A stretch of 64,000 nucleotides of DNA from Aquimonas voraii (GTDB taxonomy: Bacteria > Pseudomonadota > Gammaproteobacteria > Xanthomonadales > Xanthomonadaceae): NCBI RefSeq assembly GCF_900101825.1, contig NZ_FNAG01000001.1, positions 62,001 to 126,000 of the forward strand. Reading direction: 5' to 3'. The position numbers and the translations under genes were made by a program. The notes under the pieces are model-generated. The model was not told where the DNA came from, did not search any database, and saw only the letters and a list, made by a program, of their open reading frames with translations. This document shows positions 32,301-38,938 of this stretch, one piece after another (position 1 is the first letter of the stretch; the number at the start of each line of letters is the position of its first letter).

Positions 32301-35300
32301 GGTGATGCCACCTTCGACGCCGCACCGCGGGTGTCGCAGAGCTTCGCCGTGATCAACGCCCCGATCGATGCCGTCAACGACAGCGGCACCGTTGCGAACG
32401 GCGCTTCGGGAGGCATCGCCGTCGCTGACGTACTGCTCAACGACACCTTGAATGACGCACCGGCCACCTTGGCCTCGGTGACGCTGACCCAGCTCAGCAC
32501 CAGCAATCCGAACATCACCCTGAACCCGGCGACGGGTGCGGTGGCGGTGGCGGCGGCGACGCCGGCCGGCACCTACACGCTGACCTACCAGATCTGCGAG
32601 CAGCTCAACCCGACCAACTGCGATAACGCAACCGCGACCGTCACCGTGGGTGCGGCGATCATCGATGCCGTCAACGACAGCGGCACCGTTGCGAACGGCG
32701 CTTCGGGCGGTACCGCCGTCGCCAACGTGCTGGTCAACGACACGCTGAACGACGCACCGGCCACCTTGGCCTCAGTGACGCTGACCCAGCTCAGCACCAG
32801 CAATCCGAACATCACCCTGAACCCGGCGACGGGTGCGGTGGCGGTGGCGGCGGCCACGCCGGCCGGCACCTACACGCTGACCTACCGCATCTGCGAGCAG
32901 CTCAACCCGACCAACTGCGATGACGCGACGGCAACCGTCACCGTGGGCGCGGCGATCATCGATGCGGTCAGCGACAGCGGCACTGTTGCGAACGGCGCTT
33001 CGGGAGGTGTAGCCGTCGCTGACGTGCTGCTCAACGACGCCCTGAATGCCGCACCGGCCACCCTGACCTCGGTGACGCTGACCCAGCTCAGCACCAGTAA
33101 CCCGAACATCACCCTGAACCCGGCGACGGGTGCGGTGGCCGTGGCAGCGGCGACGCCGGCGGGCACCTACACGCTGACCTACCGCATCTGCGAGCAGCTC
33201 AACCCAACCAACTGCGATAACGCAATCGCAACCGTCACCGTGGGTGCTGCGCTGATTGACGCGGTGGACGAGGACTACACGGGCACGCAGGTGAACGGTG
33301 CCTCCGGTGGCACCCTGCCGACGGTGCTGGTCAACGACACGCTGAACGGTGGTGCGGCTACGGTGGGCGACGGCGGCAACGTGACGCTGACGCCGGGCGC
33401 GGCGCCGACGCCGGCCGCTGGCAGCATTGCAATGAATGCGGACGGCACGATCACAATCGCGGCCGGTACGACAGCGGGGGTTTACACGTATGCGTACACG
33501 ATCTGCGAACTGCTGAACCCCACCAACTGCGACACGGCGACAGTCACGGTCAACGTGGGCGCGGCGCTCATCGACGCGGTGGATGACAGTGGCACCGTGC
33601 CAAACGGCGCTGCGGGAGGTACCGCCGTCGCCAACGTGCTGGTCAACGACACGCTGAACGACGCAGCGGCCACCCTGGCCTCGGTGACGCTGACCCAGCT
33701 CAGCACCAGCCACCCGAACCTCACCCTGAACCCGGCGACGGGTGCGGTGTCTGTGGCGGCGGCCACGCCCGCGGGCACCTACACGCTCACCTACCAGGCC
33801 TGCGAGCAGCTCAACCCGACCAACTGCGATGCCGCGACGGCAACCGTCACCGTGGGCGCGGCGATCATCGATGCGGTCAATGACAGCGGCACCGTTGCGA
33901 ACGGCGCTGCGGGCGGTACCGCCGTCGCCAACGTGCTGGTCAACGACACGCTGAACGACGCAGCGGCCACCTTGGCTTCGGTGACGCTGACGCAGCTCAG
34001 CACCAGTAACCCGAACGTCACCCTGAACCCGGCGACGGGTGCGGTGGCGGTGGCGGCGGCCACGCCCGCCGGCACCTACACGCTCACCTACCACACCTGC
34101 GAGCAGCTCAACCCGACCAACTGCGATGACGCGACGGCAACCGTCACCGTGGGCGCGGCGATCATCGATGCGGTCAACGACAGCGGCACCGTTGCGAACG
34201 GCGCTGCGGGCGGTACTGCCGTCGCCAACGTGCTGGTCAACGACACGCTGAACGACGCAGCGGCCACCTTGGCTTCAGTGACGCTGACCCAGATCAGCAC
34301 CAGCCACCCGAACATCACCCTGAACCCGGCAACGGGTGCGGTGTCTGCGGCGGCGGCCACGCCGGTGGGCAGCTACACGCTGACGTACCGGATCTGCGAG
34401 CAGCTCAACCCGACCAACTGCGATAGCGCGACGGTCAGCGTCACGGTCAATGCGCTTGCGCCCACGACCGCCGACTCGTCTGTGACGGTGGGCTACAACG
34501 CGTCCGCCACCAGCGTGCCGCTGACCCTGGGCGGTGGCGCCGCGACATCCTTGACGGTGGTGACGCCGCCAGCCAAGGGCACGGCGGTCGTCAGCGGCAC
34601 CACGATCACCTATCAGCCGAACGCTGGCTTTGCCGGTCCGGACAGCTTCACCTACACCGCCACCAACAGCGGCGGCACCTCGGCGCCGGCCACGGTCACC
34701 ATCACGGTGCAGGACCCGGTGATCACCATCACCCCGAGCGGTGGTCTGACCGCGACGGTAGCGTCCCCCTACACGCAGACCTTTGCCTTTGACGGCGGCG
34801 CCCCGCCGTGGTCGGAGTACCAGGTCACGAATCTTCCAGCGGGCCTCGGCATCACCGGCACCACGGCCAACACGGTGACGATCAGCGGTACGCCGACGCA
34901 GGCAGGCAGCTTCACTCTCAATGTCGGCGCCTCGGACAGCAGCACGGGCAACGGCCCCTTCACTGTGGGCCAAGCTTTCGGCCTCACTGTGGATGCCGTG
35001 GTGCCGGGCGCGCCGAGCATCGGCGCCGCGACTGCAGGCGATGGCGAGGCCAGCGTCAGCTTTGGCGAGCCCGCGTTTACGGGTGGCGCGCCGATCACGG
35101 CCTACACGGTGACTTCGAATCCCGGTGGGCTCACCGGCACCGGCGTCGGCAGCCCGATCACGGTCACAGGCTTGAGCAACGGCGTGGCCTACACCTTCAC
35201 GGTGAGCGCGACCAACAGCGCTGGCACGGGTGCGGCGTCGGAGGCCTCCAACGCGGTCACCCCGCGCGGAGCGCAGGCGGCGCTCACCGCCATCGCCACG

Positions 35301-36491
35301 CCGTCCACGGTGGCGTTCGGCTCGACCAGCACGCTCAGCACCACGGGCGGTTCGGGCGGGGGTGAGGTGAGCTACGCCATCACCGAGGGCGCTGCGTTCT
35401 GCAGCCTCAGCGGCAGCACCCTCACCGCAACCGCCATCGGCACCTGCACGGTGACCGCCACCAAGGCCGCCGGGGGCGCATTCAATGCCGCCACGGCAAC
35501 GGTGGAGGTCACGGTGGTGCGAGCCGAACAAGCGCCGCTGACGGCCACGGCGAGCCCGTCGAGCATCGCCTTCGGCGGCACCAGCACGCTGGACACGACC
35601 GGTGGCTCCGGCACCGGCGCGGTGAGCTATGCGATCAGTGCCGGGAGCGAGTTCTGCTCGATCAGCAGCACGACGCTGACCGGCATTGGCGTCGGCATCT
35701 GCACGGTCACCGCAACCAAGGCGGCGGATGCCAACTTCAACGCCGCCACGGCGACGGTGTCAGTGACGGTGGCGCGGGCCAACCAGGCGCCGCTCAGCGT
35801 GACCGCCACGCCCTCCGCCATTCCGCTCACCCGCACGACGTTACTCGCGGCCACGGGCGGCAGCGGCAGCGGTGAGGTGAGCTTCGCGGTGACGGCGGGT
35901 GCATCGAACTGCACGATCAGCGGCAGCACGCTGACCGGTACGGGCGTGGGGGCCTGCACGGTGCTTGCCACCAAGGCGGGCGACGCACAGTTCAACCCGG
36001 CCACCGCGCAGGCCACGGTGGTGGTGCAGGCGGCGACCGATCTGGAAGTCAGCAAGGACGACGGCACCCAGTACGCACTGCCAGAGGGCACCGTGCTGTA
36101 CGAAATCCTGGTCGCGAATGCGGGCCCGCTCGATGTCGAGGGCGCGCGCCTGCGCGACTTGCTGCCGGCGGGTCTGGCGGATGCGCTGTGGACCTGCACG
36201 CCCCTGCAATTGGCCACTTGTCCGCAGGCGGCGGGCGAGGGCGGCATCGACCAGACGCTGACGCTGCCGGTGAATGGCGTGCTGCGCTACCGGCTGAGCG
36301 CGCGGGTCACCGCGCCGCTCGGCAGCACGCTGACCAACACCGCGACGATCGACGCGCCCACCGGCGTGATCGAGCTGCAGCCCAGCGACAACAGCGCCAG
36401 CGACAGCAACCTCGTGGTGCCGGAGGGCCTGTTCGGCAATGGCTTCGAGGCGGCGCCCAACCGGATCAGCGTGCCTGTACGGGCGTGGTAG
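29364..36491 (+). CDS. Giant secreted mosaic protein: propeller, Ig/cadherin-like repeats, Fn3, DUF11-like
   Basis: A 2375-residue secreted protein (signal peptide about 1-34; GGAGAG 8 bases before the ATG). In order: an N-terminal region ending AYPVRIDPTFSDADW (35-245); 14 repeats of about 48 residues (246-910) of the form VxALAWDxxxxRLFxGGxFTxAGGxxANRIAVWNGxxWxxLGxGV, enough for two seven-bladed propellers; an Ig-like segment; seven 99-residue cadherin/Ig-like repeats (about 1001-1700), nearly identical to each other; further Ig-like domains; an Fn3-like domain (APSIGAATAGDGEASVSF, about 1880-1970); three Ig-like repeats with paired cysteines; a DUF11-like domain; and the tail PEGLFGNGFEAAPN. 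The propeller part has clearly lower GC than the rest. It looks like an adhesin or surface protein; no enzyme motif was seen. Confidence 0.75.
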   Translation: MNHSTSRAGWRRSLKGAALVALLVAASTALGANAPAMSMAEVADKASAESKAQQVIEHLPDGRVRMTAPMQDLEALIGLDGVAVRSTDEAGDAGFHWKVTGVGRGASLKAVPVIWPEALAVHGEIVQVRRPGVIEEFRADADGIRQDFVVPERPSGDGELVVEVAAEGAQISAVAQADGQAVKVQMADGRRLHYHQLHVTDARGEELAARMEMTAAGGLRIAVNDATAAYPVRIDPTFSDADWTALDVPGFNGVIYSITLAGNQVVVGGDFTAANGGVLANRLAVWNGSSWSGLGSGVDSAVFALAWDAANSRLYAGGSFTIAGGAAASRIAVWNGSSWSALGIGMNDAVWSLALDAAGGRLFAGGDFTTAGGAAANRIAFWNGSAWAGLTSGLNSGVRALAWNATTGRLAVGGGFTTAGGISANRIALWNGAAWAPLGGGVTGGAVQALAWDVGGGRLFAGGNFTSAGGSAASSVAVWNGSNWAALGSGVFGPISAMAWDAAGARLFVGGGLLSAGGSSVRSIAVWNGTAWASLGTGVNNVIWALAWDASTARLIVAGQFTEAGGLVANRIAVWDNGSWSAIGLSGISSSVSALAWDPDSARLFVGGAFAAAGGVGANGVAVWNGNGWSGLANGVAGSVSDLAWDAAGGRLFVGGNFGVSGVVGSSNIALWDGNSWAALGGGVSGGTVSALAWDSVNGQLFAGGDFTNAGGASVNRIAVWNGNGWAALGSGVNSLVSDLAWDAAGARLFAGGLFTNAGGTTVNRIAAWNGNSWSALGSGLDGSVFALAWNPSSGVLAVGGAFSAAGGVAASRIAVWTGSAWDALAGGVDGAVRAVVWDEPGRRLFVGGEFTIAGGLGANRIAMWDGSGWSSLGSGMDNRVFTLAWDSSNGRLFAGGNFVSAGGRPSAVAQAQVGLKQTVDFPNPGPQSFGTTPTLSATASSGLTVTFTSSTTGVCTITAGGTLSFLTTGTCTINADQAGDATFDAAPRVSQSFAVINAPIDAVNDSGTVANGASGGIAVADVLLNDTLNDAPATLASVTLTQLSTSNPNITLNPATGAVAVAAATPAGTYTLTYQICEQLNPTNCDNATATVTVGAAIIDAVNDSGTVANGASGGTAVANVLVNDTLNDAPATLASVTLTQLSTSNPNITLNPATGAVAVAAATPAGTYTLTYRICEQLNPTNCDDATATVTVGAAIIDAVSDSGTVANGASGGVAVADVLLNDALNAAPATLTSVTLTQLSTSNPNITLNPATGAVAVAAATPAGTYTLTYRICEQLNPTNCDNAIATVTVGAALIDAVDEDYTGTQVNGASGGTLPTVLVNDTLNGGAATVGDGGNVTLTPGAAPTPAAGSIAMNADGTITIAAGTTAGVYTYAYTICELLNPTNCDTATVTVNVGAALIDAVDDSGTVPNGAAGGTAVANVLVNDTLNDAAATLASVTLTQLSTSHPNLTLNPATGAVSVAAATPAGTYTLTYQACEQLNPTNCDAATATVTVGAAIIDAVNDSGTVANGAAGGTAVANVLVNDTLNDAAATLASVTLTQLSTSNPNVTLNPATGAVAVAAATPAGTYTLTYHTCEQLNPTNCDDATATVTVGAAIIDAVNDSGTVANGAAGGTAVANVLVNDTLNDAAATLASVTLTQISTSHPNITLNPATGAVSAAAATPVGSYTLTYRICEQLNPTNCDSATVSVTVNALAPTTADSSVTVGYNASATSVPLTLGGGAATSLTVVTPPAKGTAVVSGTTITYQPNAGFAGPDSFTYTATNSGGTSAPATVTITVQDPVITITPSGGLTATVASPYTQTFAFDGGAPPWSEYQVTNLPAGLGITGTTANTVTISGTPTQAGSFTLNVGASDSSTGNGPFTVGQAFGLTVDAVVPGAPSIGAATAGDGEASVSFGEPAFTGGAPITAYTVTSNPGGLTGTGVGSPITVTGLSNGVAYTFTVSATNSAGTGAASEASNAVTPRGAQAALTAIATPSTVAFGSTSTLSTTGGSGGGEVSYAITEGAAFCSLSGSTLTATAIGTCTVTATKAAGGAFNAATATVEVTVVRAEQAPLTATASPSSIAFGGTSTLDTTGGSGTGAVSYAISAGSEFCSISSTTLTGIGVGICTVTATKAADANFNAATATVSVTVARANQAPLSVTATPSAIPLTRTTLLAATGGSGSGEVSFAVTAGASNCTISGSTLTGTGVGACTVLATKAGDAQFNPATAQATVVVQAATDLEVSKDDGTQYALPEGTVLYEILVANAGPLDVEGARLRDLLPAGLADALWTCTPLQLATCPQAAGEGGIDQTLTLPVNGVLRYRLSARVTAPLGSTLTNTATIDAPTGVIELQPSDNSASDSNLVVPEGLFGNGFEAAPNRISVPVRAW
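30599..30608 (+). repeat. Run of ten G in the coding sequence
   Basis: Ten consecutive G (three Gly codons plus the last base of a Val codon) within the fourth propeller repeat. Homopolymer runs of this length can slip during replication; a one-base change here would truncate the protein at about residue 415. Confidence 0.9.
32367..34463 (+). repeat. Seven tandem repeats of 297 bp (one of 315 bp) inside the giant gene
   Basis: Repeat starts, taken at the conserved IDAV codons, are 32367, 32664, 32961, 33258, 33573, 33870 and 34167: spacing is exactly 297 except for the diverged fourth unit (315). Each unit encodes a 99-residue domain with ANVLVNDTLND, LNPATGAV and CEQLNPTNCD. Several units differ by only a few bases, which suggests recent duplication or gene conversion. 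Confidence 0.95.
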
Positions 36492-36559
36492 CGATGCACT
36501 GCAATCCCACCCGCGCCGGCTCTGCCGTGCAGGTCAGTTCCATGAGAGGAGAAAGCGCG

Positions 36560-38836
36560 ATGTGCCTACGATTGAAGGGTCTGCTGTGTGTCGCCCTGGT
36601 GGCCGCCAGCTTCAGCGTCAAGGCTGCACCGCCACAGGTGCTGCCCGAGCCTAACCCGACCAGCCTGCGCGGCTCGGCGCTTGCCCAGGTCTCGGTGCGG
36701 CATCCCGACGGCCGCCTTGTGGTCGGCGGCAGCATCACCTGGGTGGATGATGCGCCGGTCCGCTATCTGGCGCGATTCTCCGCGGACGGGGTGCACGATC
36801 CTGCCTTCGTGCCCGCCTTGCACAGCAATGTCGATGATCTGGCGTTGGATTCGCAGGGGCGCACCTACGTGATGCAGCGCTTCTCGCGGGCCGGCGCCGA
36901 GCCACAGGGACTGGTGGTGCGTGTGCTGGACGATGCCACCGGCACCGTGGACGGCAGCTTCCAGTTCGAAGCACCCGCAGGCAATGCGATTTCGGGATTC
37001 GCCCTGCTGGTCGATGAGGCCGCCGGCGCGCTGTATGCGGCCACAGCGCCGCGCGACGTTTTCAATCGCTACACGGTGACCCGGCATTCGCTGGAAACCG
37101 GCGCTCGCGACCCCGGCTTCGAAGTGGTCGTCAATGGGCTGGTGCACGACCTGCAGCGGTCTGGCGACGCGCTGCTGATCTCCGGCGGATTCAGTGAGGT
37201 GGCCGGCGTGCCGCGCAAGGCGCTCGCGCGCGTGGACCGGCTCACCGGCGCACTGGATCTGGCGTGGAATCCGGGGAGCACGTCGACCGCCCCCGGCGCG
37301 CAGACGGTGCGCGCCATGCGCGTGGATGGCGCGCACCTGTTCGTCGCCGGACCGTTCAGCGGGCTGGGCGACGCAAGCAGCCGGGGTTTGGCCCGGATTT
37401 CGCTCGCCGACGGAAGCGCGGACCCGGCTTGGCTGCGTCTGGTGTCGGGCAGCCTGTCGGCGCTGGCGATGGATTCGCAAGGTCGGCTGCTCGCAGCGGG
37501 CGGCATTACCCAGATCGATGGACAGCCGCGCAGCAGCGCGGTAACGCGGTTCAATCCGGACGGCTCCCTCGATGTGACCTACGGCGAGGCCAATGACACC
37601 CGCGGTGCCACGGTCATCTCCCTGCATGTGCTGCCGGACGACTCGGTGCTCACCCAGACCTATTTCCAGGGCAATGATCCGACGCGGCTGGTGCGGTTCG
37701 ATGCCTCGACCGGCCTGCGCCAGCCGCTGGGGACGGCTGCGCTGTTGGGCCTGGTCAACGTGCGCAGCCTGGTCCCGCTGGCTGCAGGCCAGGGCTACGT
37801 CGGCGTGCACAACTACGGCCTGATCGAGGGAGCGGCGACCGCAGGATTCGTTCGCCTCGGTGCCGATCTGGCCGCGGTGCCGGGCTGGCGCTCAAGCCTC
37901 GGTGACATCATCACTTTCGTTTCGCCCCGCGCCGGTGCGGTGGATGCCGAGCATGCCTACCTGTCCGGTTTCATTGCCGAGCCCGGCGGGCGCTCCGCGG
38001 CGCGCCGGGTGCGTTTGGCTGACGGTAGCGTGGACACGCTCTGGCGGCCTACCGGGCTGAGTCCGCCGACGGCCTTGCCCAGCACCATCAGCATTGCGGT
38101 CGATGAGGTCGGCGGGTTCCTGTATTTGTCAGGAAGCGGTGGCCTCACTCTGAACCGCTTCGCGTTGAGCGATGGCGCACGGGATACGTCGTGGTCGCCG
38201 ACCGTGGGCTCGGCCACGCAGATCATCACAAGCGTCGTTCATGACAGCTTTCTGTACATCGCCGGCAGCTTCAACACGGTGGGCGGCCAGGCCTTGCCGC
38301 GCCTCGCCCGCATCGCGCTGGCGGGGACGGGCGCGCCCGACACCTCGTGGGCGCCGTCGCCTGCTGCAGCCTTCGTGGCTGCCCTCAGCCTGGATGCCGC
38401 CGGGGGCTGGCTTTACGCCGGTGGTTCGGATTCGAACGGGCGGGTCTATCTGCGACGTATCAGTCTGCTCAGCGGTCAGCCCGACCCCCTCTGGGCGCCT
38501 CTGGAAGGCCGCACGGGCTCGGTCACCAAGCTTGCCCTCGACGCCGAGCGCGGCGAGCTGGTGGTGTTTGGCGATCTCGCCGTGGGCTGCGCCTCCGAGC
38601 GTCTGCCGGCAGTGCGGCTGATCGGAGACGCCCGCCGCGTCGACACACGGTGGAGGGTGCAGCTGGACGAGTTCGGCAGTTTCACCGACGGCCACGTCCT
38701 GCCCAATGGCGATGTGCTCACGGCCGGCAGCTTCGAACGCATCAACGGTGTCGGTCGACCGGGTCTGGCGGCGCTCAGCTCGGGCGACACGATCTTCGCC
38801 GACGGCGCAGGCGACAGCGGAGGCTGCGTGCAGTAA
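36560..38836 (+). CDS. Secreted delta-60-repeat (DUF5122) propeller protein
   Basis: A 758-residue relative of the 1571-residue protein with a single propeller array. The start is ATG 36560, preceded by GAGGAG (36546-36551) 8 bases away. The signal peptide is MCLRLKGLLCVALVAASFSVKA. Repeats follow the pattern LLISGGFSEVAGVPRKALARVDRLTG / LYIAGSFNTVGGQALPRLARIALAG. The C-terminus DTIFADGAGDSGGCVQ looks like a degenerate form of the IF-x-x-GFE tail of its neighbours. Only 68 bases separate it from the giant gene, so they are probably co-transcribed. No catalytic motif was seen. Confidence 0.78.
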   Translation: MCLRLKGLLCVALVAASFSVKAAPPQVLPEPNPTSLRGSALAQVSVRHPDGRLVVGGSITWVDDAPVRYLARFSADGVHDPAFVPALHSNVDDLALDSQGRTYVMQRFSRAGAEPQGLVVRVLDDATGTVDGSFQFEAPAGNAISGFALLVDEAAGALYAATAPRDVFNRYTVTRHSLETGARDPGFEVVVNGLVHDLQRSGDALLISGGFSEVAGVPRKALARVDRLTGALDLAWNPGSTSTAPGAQTVRAMRVDGAHLFVAGPFSGLGDASSRGLARISLADGSADPAWLRLVSGSLSALAMDSQGRLLAAGGITQIDGQPRSSAVTRFNPDGSLDVTYGEANDTRGATVISLHVLPDDSVLTQTYFQGNDPTRLVRFDASTGLRQPLGTAALLGLVNVRSLVPLAAGQGYVGVHNYGLIEGAATAGFVRLGADLAAVPGWRSSLGDIITFVSPRAGAVDAEHAYLSGFIAEPGGRSAARRVRLADGSVDTLWRPTGLSPPTALPSTISIAVDEVGGFLYLSGSGGLTLNRFALSDGARDTSWSPTVGSATQIITSVVHDSFLYIAGSFNTVGGQALPRLARIALAGTGAPDTSWAPSPAAAFVAALSLDAAGGWLYAGGSDSNGRVYLRRISLLSGQPDPLWAPLEGRTGSVTKLALDAERGELVVFGDLAVGCASERLPAVRLIGDARRVDTRWRVQLDEFGSFTDGHVLPNGDVLTAGSFERINGVGRPGLAALSSGDTIFADGAGDSGGCVQ

Positions 38837-38870
38837 CGGGTCTGGTGAAGGGCCCACGCGGAAGCCTTTG

Positions 38871-38900
38871 GGCCGGCGCGCCGTGGAGGCGCGCGCGGCC
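38871..38900. terminator. GC hairpin between convergent genes
   Basis: GGCCGGCGCGCC (38871-38882) can pair with GGCGCGCGCGGCC (38888-38900) with small irregularities. It lies between the convergent ends of the propeller gene and the kinase gene. There is no T tract, so termination is only plausible. Confidence 0.4.
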
Positions 38901-38938
38901 TGGGCTTGCTTCATCCCCAGCGCTGGGCAGGCGCCGTA

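Noticed and set aside
32772-34094. 440-residue leftward open frame opposite the 297-bp repeats
   Set aside because: It repeats only because the sense strand repeats; the product is low-complexity Arg/Gly/Val sequence with no signal or domain.
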